A stretch of 64,000 nt of DNA. Origin: Marinoscillum sp040218045 (GTDB taxonomy: Bacteria > Bacteroidota > Bacteroidia > Cytophagales > Cyclobacteriaceae). Below the pieces are notes generated by a model. It was given only the letters and a program-made list of their open reading frames with translations, was not told where the DNA came from and searched no databases. Shown here in pieces: positions 44,357 to 56,800 of this stretch. The DNA lies in the NCBI GenBank assembly GCA_040218045.1, contig JAVJQA010000033.1:124001-188000 (forward strand). The letters are read 5' to 3'. The first letter of the stretch is position 1. The number at the start of each line of letters is the position of its first letter. The translations under genes and the position numbers were made by a program.

Positions 44357-44388
44357 CTAAAGTAAAATCAATTTCTGAAGGAATTTTG
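44357..44388 (-). promoter_or_regulatory. predicted autoregulated promoter of the response regulator
   Basis: On the minus strand, TACTTTAG (44357-44364) is one mismatch from TAnnTTTG. In plus-strand form, ATTTCTG (44371-44377) and AATTTTG (44382-44388) are 11 bp apart. They start 6 bp upstream of the -7 box, the same distance as the first box at the TonB receptor promoter. Confidence 0.5.
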
Positions 44389-44418
44389 AAATTGAAGTCT
44401 CACAGGTAAACAACCCAC

Positions 44419-45762
44419 CTATCTTTTCCCTTTTTTACTGCTTCCACTCCTTTTGATAGGCTTCTTGTGCTTTTTGGCTTTCCGCTTATAAGAACCCCCC
44501 ATATTAAATTTCTTGTTTTTGTCTTTTTTCTCATGAAATGCAGCTCCAGGCCCTTCTGATATCGATACTTTGTGGCCCGTATTAATCTCTTTTTTCTTTG
44601 GCCGTTCTTCCGGTGCCAACTGCGCATTTTCCTCCACTTCCTCGGGAAATGGTAATTCAGGAACCTCATAATTCATTAAAACTTCTATAGCCAGCTTTGA
44701 AGGCTCCTCAATGTCAGTATAATAAAGAATGCTTCGCCCGGCCTCCTCTGCCCTGCCCGTTCTACCTATCCTATGCATATAGTTCTCTGGGAATGTTGGC
44801 GTATCGAAGCTGATGACATGACTGACTTTGTTCATATCCAACCCTCGGGCCATCACATCGGTGGCTATTAAAATGCGGTTCATCCCTGATTCAAATTGGC
44901 GAACTGATCGCTCTCTATAATTTTGACTCTTATTAGAATGAATAATACATGACTCCTGACCAAACTCTTCTTCCAGTGCACTGAACAATCGATCGGCACT
45001 CTTTTTTGTAGAAATGAAAACAATGACCTTGGAAAACTCCTCTTTGTCCGCCAGTTGGTACTTCAATAAATTGACCTTCGTATAAAAGTTTTTTACACGA
45101 AAACATGTCTGGTCAATATTTTCCAGACGGGTGCCACTTACAGCAATGGAGATTCTTACCGGGCCGGCAAAAAATTCATCAATCATGGAATCTACTTCCT
45201 CCGTCATGGTCGCAGAAAATAGAATGTTCTGTCTACGCTCGGGGAGCAATTCCAGGATATTAATGAGTTGAAACCTGAAGCCAAGATCAAGCATTACATC
45301 TACTTCATCAATTACCAGTTTCTTCACCTGCTTTAAAATAATCGACTTACTCAGTACCAAATCATATAGCCTTCCTGGAGTTGCCACAAGTATATCCATG
45401 CCGTCGGCCACATCCGTTTTTTGGGTATTGATATTGGTCCCGCCATAGACCCCTTTCACTCTCACATTCATGTACTTACCAAAGGCTTGTACCTGCTCCA
45501 CCACCTGATTCACCAGTTCCCGCGTTGGCACTAAAACAAGTACTCGAGGATTCACCTGATCAGAATACTTCAACTCCCTTAATATAGGAAGCATATACCC
45601 TAAGGTCTTTCCTGTTCCTGTTTGAGCAATCCCAACAATATCCCTACCTGAAAGAATGACTGGATAAGCCTCCTCCTGAATCGGAGTTGGTTGATCAAAC
45701 CCAAGGTCAGCTATTGCATTTAAAAGGGGATTGCTAAGGTTGAAAGATTCGAATGATGCCAT
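44419..45762 (-). CDS. DEAD-box RNA helicase
   Basis: A 447-residue ATP-dependent RNA helicase. It has the Q motif (GFDQPTPIQEEAYP), Walker A AQTGTGKT, motif Ia PTRELVNQV, TPGRL, motif II DEVD (a DEAD variant with V for A), motif III SAT, motif V ATDVMARGLD and motif VI HRIGRTGR. The C-terminal tail is lysine-rich (KRKAKKHKKPIKRSGSSKKGKR is the final stretch), suited to RNA binding. It likely acts in ribosome assembly or RNA turnover. It appears monocistronic. Confidence 0.92.
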   Translation of the reverse strand: MASFESFNLSNPLLNAIADLGFDQPTPIQEEAYPVILSGRDIVGIAQTGTGKTLGYMLPILRELKYSDQVNPRVLVLVPTRELVNQVVEQVQAFGKYMNVRVKGVYGGTNINTQKTDVADGMDILVATPGRLYDLVLSKSIILKQVKKLVIDEVDVMLDLGFRFQLINILELLPERRQNILFSATMTEEVDSMIDEFFAGPVRISIAVSGTRLENIDQTCFRVKNFYTKVNLLKYQLADKEEFSKVIVFISTKKSADRLFSALEEEFGQESCIIHSNKSQNYRERSVRQFESGMNRILIATDVMARGLDMNKVSHVISFDTPTFPENYMHRIGRTGRAEEAGRSILYYTDIEEPSKLAIEVLMNYEVPELPFPEEVEENAQLAPEERPKKKEINTGHKVSISEGPGAAFHEKKDKNKKFNMGGSYKRKAKKHKKPIKRSGSSKKGKR

Positions 45763-45804
45763 GAATATTGATTTTCAAAGGCAAAAGTAGTCATAAAGCT
45801 GCGG

Positions 45805-47646
45805 TTAAGATTCAACAGGTATCTTCACAGAAAATGTACTGCCATTACCTGGTTTTGTTTCCAGTGATAAACTACCCCCCAATTCATTCACATACTTCTT
45901 AACTATTGATAGCCCCAAACCTGTAGACGGCTCGTTGCCTGTCGGTTTAGCACTTAGTTTCTTGTACCGTCCGAACATCAGTTCTTTATCCTGATCTGAA
46001 AATCCTGGCCCTTGATCAGTGATTTTAAATACAACCTCTTCTTTACTACAATCAGCAGAAAGCCAAACTTCTTTATTTCCTTCTGAAAACTTAATGGCAT
46101 TGGAAACGAGATTTTCAAGAACCTGCAAGAGGAGTAGGTGGTCAGTAGCTAGGAGATAGTCCTCGCTGCAGGAACTCACAGACAAGCGGATTGCCTTCTT
46201 TGATGCTACCGGGGAGTATCGGGAAGAAATATCATACATCAACTGTTTCACGTTGACTTGCTCCACCATTACATTAGACCTGACATCTTCAGATGAATTT
46301 TCATCGAGCATCTTATTGATCATTAGGTTCATCCTGTTTGATCCTGTCTCCAGCTGGTTAAACAATTCCCGATCATCCGGATCCAGATCTTGTAGCCGAG
46401 TCTTCAGCGCACTAACCAGAGCAATAACCTGCCCCAAAGGTGATCTCAAATCATGCGCGAGAATATTCACCAAATTTCTCTTGTCTTCGTTGATTTCGAT
46501 GAGCTGTCGGTTACGGTTGGTCAACTGTTCATTCTTTCTTCTTATGTCATCTTGTTGTTCTTCAATTTTTGCTTTTTGATCTTTCAAGATCCGTGTCTTT
46601 CTGTTGTTTTTTGCATAGAGAAAACCAATGATCAAAATAAACAGCACAGAAATGGAGATTCCCCATACCAGGAAATTCTGAATAGCCTGATCCTCTTCAA
46701 GTTTAAGATTGGCATTCTTGATCAATGCAAGCTGTATTTCCTTTTCTTTAGTGAGTAACGATGTGCCTGGGTGATCAGATTCGCTTATGTCTCCAATAAA
46801 TTCTGTTAGCTGAGAGCCCAAATACTTTGAGATGCTTTTGGCAATAATTGGAGCATGCTCCGGGTTGGACAAAAATTCGTTGATTGGGGCATCCCAGTCA
46901 CTGTGTTGTGGCATAATGATCCCATAACCCCTTCCTTTAATGGTGAAGAAATTCTGTCGGGTGACCTCTCCGCCATTCTTAATTAGCATTAAATAAATTG
47001 GCAAGTCAATAAACCCAAAACGATTTGGAGCTTCTCTTATTTGGTCAAGAATATTCTGACCACTTTCAATATATTTTACTTTAAAATCAATGTTCAATTG
47101 GCGCTTAAGATCCTGTAACATGCCCTCATAGGTTGTACTTCTAATAGTAACAGCTTCCATGTCCTTCATGAATTCATCTATCTCATTGAAACTGTCTACG
47201 ATTGGGGTCCCCTGACTCGAAACCAGCACGGTAACATCCGGCATGTAGGGCATAGTAAACTTCACCTGCTCTTCTCGCTTATCCGTGATGCTGTAAGCCG
47301 AAATCCCAAATACGTTGGTTTGTTCGGAATTCCTTATTTCATTAAAAATCCAGGGGAAATTAACTCCTTCGATCCAATTAAGCTTAAGGTCTACATTGTA
47401 CTCATCTTTGATATACCGCTGAAACTCGACCATCATTTCATATTCGATCCCTATCATTTCACCATCAGGACCTTGCGATATAAATGGTCTTGAAGTATAC
47501 CAAATAAGGTTTAACTCAGCAGACCCTGCACGCTTGGCCTGATCCCATGAATCAGCCACTGCCTCGAGCGAAGCACAAAAAATACCTATGGCAAGTATGA
47601 CACAACGAAACATATTCAGGATAAAAGTGATCAAAAGCCTAACCAT
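45805..47646 (-). CDS. histidine kinase with solute-binding-protein sensor domain
   Basis: A 613-residue kinase. Its signal sequence (about 1-30) is followed by a periplasmic SBP_bac_3-type domain (about 38-275; LIWYTSRPFISQGPDGEMIGIEYEM, FGISAYSITDKREEQVKFTMPYM), a membrane helix (about 328-348), a coiled coil (about 350-388) and HisKA with phospho-acceptor H398 (NILAHDLRSPLGQ). The HATPase domain has NLVSNAIKFS, DQGPGFS and TGLGLSIVKKY motifs. It should sense a small periplasmic ligand, perhaps an amino acid. No response regulator is adjacent. A start 11 codons downstream (47613) is also possible. Confidence 0.88.
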   Translation of the reverse strand: MVRLLITFILNMFRCVILAIGIFCASLEAVADSWDQAKRAGSAELNLIWYTSRPFISQGPDGEMIGIEYEMMVEFQRYIKDEYNVDLKLNWIEGVNFPWIFNEIRNSEQTNVFGISAYSITDKREEQVKFTMPYMPDVTVLVSSQGTPIVDSFNEIDEFMKDMEAVTIRSTTYEGMLQDLKRQLNIDFKVKYIESGQNILDQIREAPNRFGFIDLPIYLMLIKNGGEVTRQNFFTIKGRGYGIIMPQHSDWDAPINEFLSNPEHAPIIAKSISKYLGSQLTEFIGDISESDHPGTSLLTKEKEIQLALIKNANLKLEEDQAIQNFLVWGISISVLFILIIGFLYAKNNRKTRILKDQKAKIEEQQDDIRRKNEQLTNRNRQLIEINEDKRNLVNILAHDLRSPLGQVIALVSALKTRLQDLDPDDRELFNQLETGSNRMNLMINKMLDENSSEDVRSNVMVEQVNVKQLMYDISSRYSPVASKKAIRLSVSSCSEDYLLATDHLLLLQVLENLVSNAIKFSEGNKEVWLSADCSKEEVVFKITDQGPGFSDQDKELMFGRYKKLSAKPTGNEPSTGLGLSIVKKYVNELGGSLSLETKPGNGSTFSVKIPVES

Positions 47647-47815
47647 CTACAATTCGCTTGTAGTGAACGGGGATTTTTGTGTCATTTTAAGCTTGTTTAA
47701 TGTTAGAGTCAAAAACGATCGCATTGTTAAAATTGCAAAATAGAGTTGTACGATATTCATTTTTTGAACATCTTGCCGGATTAATTGAAGATTAACTAAT
47801 CAGAAACCAACCTTC

Positions 47816-50800
47816 ATGCGCCAAACCTTTAGCATACTGCTATTGGTCATCAGTTTGTTGACCAATGCACAAAACCCCTCAAATCAATTTATCGAAAACA
47901 CAGTTCGGGTAAAATTTAAGCCTGGGTTGAACCTCAAACTCCATCAGAATGAAAAAATTGCTGATGTAGGGAGTCACCTAAAGATTGGTAAAGCTGATTT
48001 TGATAATTTATCTGAAAGATTTCAGGCAACAAATCTTAAAAGGGTTTTCCCTGTTGCTGGTAAATTTGAGTCACGGCATATTGAGTATGGCTTACACCTG
48101 TGGTATGATATCAAAGTTGCTTCAAATACATCTGTAAATGAATTGATCCAACAATTTGGTTCATTGGACATAATAAGTGCTGCTGAGCCCGTCTCAATTT
48201 ACAGTACGGAATCCGGCCCAGCGATTGCAGCCGCGAGTAATGACCCTAGACTTTACGATCAGTGGCACTATAATAACCTAGGTCAGACTGGAGGAACTGT
48301 AGGAGCTGATATTTCACTTTTTGAAGCTTGGGAAGTAGAATCTGGAAGCCCGAATGTTATCGTATCAGTGCATGATTCTGGACTGGATATTTATCATCCT
48401 GATATTCAAAACAGACTTTGGAAAAATACAGGAGAAATTCCAAATGACGGAATTGACAATGATAACAATGGTTTTATCGATGATTATTACGGATATAATT
48501 TTGCGGCTGCAGTAGTCGGAGGTAACCCCTCTGATGTATTTGACTTTGGCGGTCATGGCACACATACCTCTGGAACCATCGCAGCACAAAACAACAATAA
48601 CATAGGTGTTGCTGGTATTGCCGGAGGATCAACCACATCAGACGGTGTTCGTATTATGACCCTTAGATTAGGAGATGATTCGGGTTCTCCATACATCTAT
48701 AACCCAGCTCCTTCCTTCGTCTATGCAGCGGATATGGGCTCCGTAATATCATCCAATTCATGGGGAGGTGGAGGATATGACCAGTCTATCGTAGACGCCA
48801 TCAATTATTACACAAATGTTGCAAATAGTAGTGCGTTGAACGGTGGTTTGGTGATTTTTGCTGCTGGCAATTCGAGTAGCTCTTCGCAAGATTACAAAGC
48901 AGACCTGCCCAATGTAATGATGGTAGCTGCCACCAATCACAATGATCAAAAATCCTGGTACTCCAACTATGGCACATGGGTAGATATTTCTGCTCCTGGC
49001 GGTGAGACTTCTGTGAGCTATCAGGGTGTTTTGAGCACCTTGCCTTATGAGAATTATGGATACTACCAGGGAACTTCGATGGCATGCCCTCATGTCTCAG
49101 GAGTGGCTGCTTTATTGGCTTCTAAAGCCTACGGCACCGGCCTTACAAACACACAACTTTTTGATGCACTGATATCCACTACTGATCCAATAGATAACAT
49201 AAACCCTTCATATTCCGGACAAATGGGCAGCGGCAGATTGAATGCCGAAGCTGCATTGGAGGCAGTTGGTTTTGGTGGCGGAGAGGATTCTGGAGAACTC
49301 ATTATTGATCCATTAAGCATCTCCACTGAAATCCAGGATGGAAAAACGGAAGTTTATAACATAAGGTTAGCCAATACCACCTCATATGAAATTACAACTG
49401 AAATAGAAAAAGTCAATAATGCAGATTGGGTAACAGTAGATGCAGCCAACTTAACTATCCCTGCAAATTCAGTAGCTAAATTCAATATTACCCTTAGTAC
49501 GTCTGACGTTGGTGTATTGCTCCAGGAGTCTATCAATTTCACCTACCCCTCTTTTGACTCAAAGTTGACTAGAAGCTTACCTATTTCAATGTACACTTTA
49601 GGAGATCCCATTATCGCTTCTGTGGACACATTGAGTTTTCCTGATACTTACAAAGGGTATTCATCTTCAAGACCTATTTATGTATATAACCAGGGGACGG
49701 ATTATTTGGAAATAACTGAAGCAACTACCCATACAGATGTATTTTCCATCGAATTTGAACCCGTAACACTTGCTCCTGGATATACACATGTTTACAACCT
49801 GACGTTCTCTCCTGTTGAGGATAGTACTGCACTGGATTCTATTGCATTCATGACCAATTCACCCGGACAAGAGGAGTACATGGTTCTTTTGGAGGGTTAT
49901 GGAAAGAAAACGGATCCACCCCTAATATCAGTGGACCCGGTTGAAATATCAATAATAGAAGATTACCCCGATTACAACACAACCACCTTTACAGTAACGA
50001 ATACTGGTGGGGATCCGCTAGAATATTATATCCAGGCTAACCCTTCAGAATATTTACCTCTGAGCTCAAAAATTGAGCAGGATAAGGCAGAAAAGACAGA
50101 GAAAGCCCCAAAGCAAGACGCAGATGGAGCGATCCTGTCCATAGGAGATGTGAAGAAGTATATGACCAGTCCGGTTCAACAGGAAAGCGGCATAGCATGG
50201 GACGGAAACTATCTTTGGATCAGGGACGCTTCTTCTCCATATATCCTTCACTTTGATCCTGAAACTGAAACAATTTTAGATAGTATTGTCTCTATAGCAG
50301 ACCAGGGGGTTAGACTGGACTTTTATAACGGATATTTGTATGAACACGATTATCAAAACAGGATTATTAAATATAACACCAATGGAGAAGTAATAGCTGA
50401 GATCAGTTTAAACAGTAATGAAGGCTATACATATGGGTTTTCGGTCGGAAAAGATGGTATCTGGCTAGCCAACTATAATAATTACTTCATTAACCTCGAC
50501 TCAGAGACAGGTCAAGAGACATCCAGATATTACAGCTCTTATGCGAACTATTCCAGTGCTTTGGAAACTTTTGGCAATTCTATGCTAATCCTCAGGAGCA
50601 ACTCCCGGCTCTATAGCACCTCCAAGGGCAATTCTGGTTATCAAAACTCAGGATATATCGGCGGCTACTCGTATACAGGAATAGGTGATCTTTCATTTGA
50701 TGGTAACTATGCATGGGCCATATTGAATGATTATGATGTTCTGGTCAAAGTGGATGTGTTTAGCGATTTCACTTACCTTTATGACAATTACGGCTATCTG

Positions 50801-53800
50801 GAAGCAGGCCAGAGTGAAACACATACCATCGAATACAATCTATACAGTTTCTCTCCAGGTCACACATATTATGATGAATTGGTGATCACTTCTAATTCGA
50901 CTGAAAAGAACACTCTTACAATTCCTGTTTCAGCTAAAATAAATGGTACCCCCGTTCTCGAAGTTTCAGAGGATCGATTGTCATTTGATGCTTATATAGG
51001 CTATGAAGCCAAAGACACCCTGATACTGACCAACCCAGGCTCTGAAGAACTCATAATCTCATCGATTACTACAAGTGGGACATACTTTCAATTTAATAAT
51101 GAAGGGATCTCATTAGCACCTTATGAGCGATACAAACTGCCCATCAGTATAAACCTTACCGAAACAGATACGATTTATGATACACTGAGAATAGTCAGTA
51201 ATTATGCTGCTTTACCTGTTACTAAGGTTTCACTGAGCGCTATAGGTTACCTCTCCCCAAGTGTCTCAATTGACGTTGAGTCATTTGATATCACCCTTTA
51301 TGAAAGTCAAATCGATTCCTTACCAGTTGTTGTCACCAACTCAGGTATGGGAGATCTTACCTATTACTTTGAAAATAATCCTACGAACCCTGCAACAACA
51401 TCGGCAGTATTATCACAATCTCACCCTAAGAGTGTAGGGCCACCCCTGAAAAGCAAGGATGAAACCCCAAAGAACGAACAAGCATCTTACATTGAACAAT
51501 CCAGCAAATTCGTCACAGACAATGCTCCAATTATCAACACCACTCCGATTGAGAAGATCAGAGAATCATTGATCGACAATTTCACTTCAGTAAATTCATT
51601 GATACCTTCTCGGTATGATTTCTATGATGGCGAATATGGACATTACATCAACGATGGCGGAGGAGATATGTATGATGGTGGAAATTACCTCTCAACTGAA
51701 AATGGAGGTTATGTTGACTATACAAATGGTGCCCTAGTTGAGGACTATTACCTTTTCGGAGGCGGCTCCTATTTTACAGCTAAGTTTCCAGGCCTCTTTG
51801 TGTTAAGTGCTGACTTGCAATCCAACGAGTATTTCGAAATATCCGGGAGCCTGGGAGCTGATGGTAGTGGCTCTGTAGATGCAGCCGTACTTTCACTGAA
51901 CCTGAGTGGGGTAGAATACCTCGGGTTTGTGAAACGCGTTTATAACGCTGGCGACCCTTCGGTAAACCACTTGATCATTGTGCCAAACAATGGTGAAGTA
52001 ACTTCCGCGTACGACACTTACTCAAACAATGACTATCACTCACTCAGTGGGTTAAATGGCATCCCGAGGCTACATTATCTATTGTTTGCCGGCCAGTCAG
52101 GCGCCTACATTGACAATGGCACAATGTTAGAAATCATGGAGGCGTACCTGGACGCAACAGGAGAAAGCACCCGGGTACAGTCAATTGAACCGAACTCAAG
52201 TATTACCGAATATGTCCAGTTTAATAGTTCCCAACTAGACACTGGAGATTACCAATATGATGTAGTACTCTACACCAATGATCCTGAAAACAACAAAATC
52301 AATATCCCAACCAGCCTTACGGTTAGCTCCGCTCCGGTATTGAGTACTGAAGCAGTTTTGGATTTCGGTGAGATTTATGTAGGTGAAAGATGGTATCTTC
52401 CCAGTATTATATACAACCAAGGAAGTAAACCACTGGTCATAACAGATTATGATTCCAGCGGGTATAGCCTTTTTAATATAGAATATGTACCAGATACGAT
52501 TCCTGTAGACAGCTATGACTATTTGCATGTCTCGTTTCTACCAGACGCGGTTTCAAGCTACTCAGGCACCATTACTCTAAACACCAATGATCCACTAAGG
52601 GAAGTTTTCCAAATAGACCTCTTGGGTTCGGGTCGCGCTTCATCCATTATGGAACTGAGCGAATTTTACTCAATCGACTCCATGGCTATTAATTCTCAGC
52701 AAGAAGTCAATATTGAGGTAAAAAGCACAGGAACAGATTCGCTTAATTTCCGAATGATTATTGAAGAATACCCTTCCTTCTTCGAAATGAAGGATAATAT
52801 AGAGCAAATTAGAGTTAAATCAGGGGTTTATAATGGTTCTCTAGTGGCAGAATCTGCCGAATCCATCTCTGGTGAAACATTACCTGAAAGAATAATTACA
52901 AATACCGATGAGGTAGCTGGTATAGTTCAATCAACCGGTGCAACCAATATTCTTTTATTGGCATCAGAATATTACCATACCAATATTTTGGATGTCATCG
53001 AAAAACTCGATAGTACAGGTGCTTTTAGCACTATTCATTATATTAATCTAAGAAATTACTACAATCTAGAATTAAGTGACTTATACCCATTCGATGCAGT
53101 GATGGTGTGGGGCAATTATTCATTCCAGAACAACGTAGAACTCGGAAATATTCTTGCAGACTATGTGGACGCTGGTGGTGGGGTGGTAACTGCTGCATTT
53201 CAACATGACAATAAAATTTCAGGCCGGTGGATGGAAGAGTATGAGAAGTACACACTTTTCAATGATTGGCGCCTTTCTAATTCTTATGATTACACCAACC
53301 TTTATTTGGATAGTATACCAGTCCCATCCCACCCCCTACTTTATAATGTTGACACGCTCAACTCTGGTTATTATGGAATATTTTCCGATGTTACCATTGC
53401 TCAAATAAGTGATAATGCGGAACTAGTGGCTACCTGGAACCATAACATCCCGCTCATCGTAGCAAGTACTGACGAAGCGGTAAAGAGAGTAGATTTAGGA
53501 TTTCATCCGGTATCCTCCGACGTAGATTATGGTTATTGGCCTTCCAATACAGATGGGGCACAGATTCTAGTAAATGCAATCAATTACGTATCAGGAGGAA
53601 TTGCCCGCTCCAATGTTGACTGGGTTACCGCCGATACTTATACAGTGGATGGATTAAAACCCGGAACCAGCCAAACAATTTCATTCACTGTCAACACCGA
53701 AGGCTTTGAAGAAGGCTGGAACGGTGCAAGAGCACTGTTTTACAGCAATGACTCTCGTGGTTACACCAACGCTCATATATTGAATGTCTTCAGCAGAGGA

Positions 53801-56800
53801 ACCCCTGAGTTGATCATTCCTGATTCAATTGATTTTGAAAATGTATCTTTCGGTTTTTCTGCTTCAAAAAAGCTGACAGTTCACAATCAAGGAAACGGAG
53901 GCAGCCAAATACGTCTTGAATTGGATTCGCTGAGCCCTTTCAAATCGCCATGGGCGAATGACACCCTTACAGTAGCCGCTTACAGCGGGATCCAGTATCT
54001 CTTCAACTTTACCCCTACTACCACCGGGTTAATAGAGGATGAAGCAATATTGCATGATCTTACATCAGGCACTTCTAAAACCATACGGCTCCAGGCCCTT
54101 GTCCAGGCACCAGGTGATATCAGAATAGAGCCGTCACTCATCAATATTGCTGTTGATTATCAAGGCAGTACAGCGTCAGGGTTTTACATTCACAATGATG
54201 GTGAAGGAGATCTAAACTTTGCTTTGCAGGCGTTTAGGTTACCTGGTCAACTTTCTCAGTTAGCACTAAACAACACCTCTCCGATCGAATTTGCCGAAGT
54301 AAACAAAGGAGAAACAGATAACAGATCAGGACACCCTGTTACTTTAGGTATGGGTGAAGATGTCTATGGGTATACCTTTATAGATAGCAAGGAAACCGAT
54401 GGGCCTCAATTCACATGGAATGACATTTCTCAAGATGGTGTAGCCCTTGACCTGGGTGATGATGAGTCTACAGCAATTGATTTGAATTTTGAATTTCCCC
54501 TATATGGATTGAGACATACCAAAGCATATATTTCATCAAATGGATTTGTTGGATTTGGAGACACTGGCAACAACAACCCGATCAATAGACAGATCCCGTC
54601 TGGTAGTGCTCCAAATGGAGTGATAGCACCATTCTGGAAAGACTTAGCTCCTCAAAATGGTGGACTAATACATTATCTGTCAGAAAAAGATAAACTGATT
54701 GTCCAATTTACCAATGTACACGACTATGAAAACAGCGGAAGCTTCACTTTTCAGATGGTGCTACATATAAGTGGAGATATCCAGTTTTTCTACAATGACA
54801 TGAATGGGAAAACCACTGATGCAACAGTGGGTATTGAACATCCCTTAGGGAATCAGGGATTACAGATTGCATTCAATACTGAGTATATTTCAAATCAATT
54901 AGCTATTCAAATCTCCAGTCCAACGGAGCAAATTAGCCCAGAGGTTACAAAAGGATCTGTTACACCTGGAGACTCATTATTGATACCATTTGCTTACAAT
55001 TCCCTTAATGATTTAGGCGGCCATTATGAGCGGTTTATTTCTATACTTAGCAATGACACAGTTAACAATTTAAGTTCCGTTGATATAAATGTAGAGGTTC
55101 TAGGTGTAGCATCTATTAGCGCTTATTCAGACACGCTTAGATTTGATTCTACTTTTATAAGCCAACAAACTGAACAATTGATGTGGTTCAGAAATGATAG
55201 TGTAGGAGTATTAAGAATAGAAAACGTAAGCTCAGAAAACAAAGATTTTTCAGTTCTATTTCCAAACTATAGTGTCAATTTAAATTCTGGAGTCATTCGA
55301 TATAACTTAACATACAGCGTGAGCTCAGATTATGTTAATGGTTGGATTGAGGGTATAACTAATGAAGTTATTAGTATAAAACTCTATAGTGAGATCGATA
55401 ATGAAAAGCGTTTGTTTAGTAACCTCAATTGGACAATTCTTAATGACTCAACAATAGCAGTTAGTGGAAGAGGCTATGCTGATCGTCAACTAATGCAAAA
55501 AGAAGAAGTCCTAATTGAAGTCTTTACGTCTGCTCAACCTGGTGGAATTGGAGCTCAGCCTTTTTCATCAATTATAGAAGAAATTCTGCCCAACCAATAT
55601 TCCAGACAATTCTTCGCCCTTTATTACCCAACTTCAGCTGAATCAGACACTACGGTCTTTACTGTAGAGAGCAATGCAATTAACACAGATTTTAAAGTTC
55701 ATGGTTTTGGAACAGGGCTGAAATCTAATGCATCATTTGAATTAAACGTGTCTGAACTAACAGAGGTATTGAATGTCAATGATAGCTCCGAACAAGTCTT
55801 TGTGGTCGCCAATACAGGTGTTGATTCCTTATGGGTGAATATGTCCATTACAGATAGAGCTTATGACTCTGAGTTTAGCCCTATTGAATTCGAAGCAATG
55901 TCAGAAAGTACTGTTTCAGAAATTAAAAATAACGTTGGAAGCAGAATATCTGATCTCAAATACTCACCAACTGAACATACGCCTAATATTGAAGCGATTG
56001 ATTCAGAAATTGAAGTTGCTGAAGTTATAGATACTGAGTTTTTTGGTCTGTTTTATCCAAGTTATTCTTCTTCAGGGATTTATTCTGGACAAACTACCAA
56101 TCCTGAAGTTTTAATGCGTTTGCAATCAGCAGGAGTTTTTGCAATGGCTGCCGAATTTGTTTATCAATCACAGTCTCAAATCATCTCTGTTGACGAATAT
56201 AATATTGTCAGTATACATGACCTATCAACAGGTTCAACAATGTCAATAGGTAATGTGTTCGGTGATGATTTCTGGACGGGAATGACTACTAATTTACTCA
56301 ATGGTCAAATGTATCTATGCACCAGCTCTAGTCTATATAAATTCGAAATTGACAATATGTCTGTAGAGTATATTGGCTCTTTTAGTCATGACAAAATGAT
56401 CGGTATTGCGATGAATCGTAATGGCGATCTATATGGATATACAAGGGATGATGAATTTGTAGAAATCAATACACTTACTGGATCAACGAGCTTTATTGGC
56501 TCAATCGGATTCAACGCTGAGTTTGGACAAGACCTTGCTTATGATATTGTGTCTGACGATATATACATGGCAGCATTCAACGCGACTACTTACTCAAGTG
56601 AGTTGCGCATTGTTAATATTGAAACAGGCTATGCGGACTTTATTGGATATCTCGGCGAGAATAATGGAATAGATTCACAAATGCCATTCTTGGCATTCCC
56701 TAACTATGTCAATACTGGATCAATGTATTTAAGTTTGAGCGACACTGTTTTAGCTCCAGGTCAATCAGTTGATGTAACTGTTGGTTTCAACTCAACTGAT

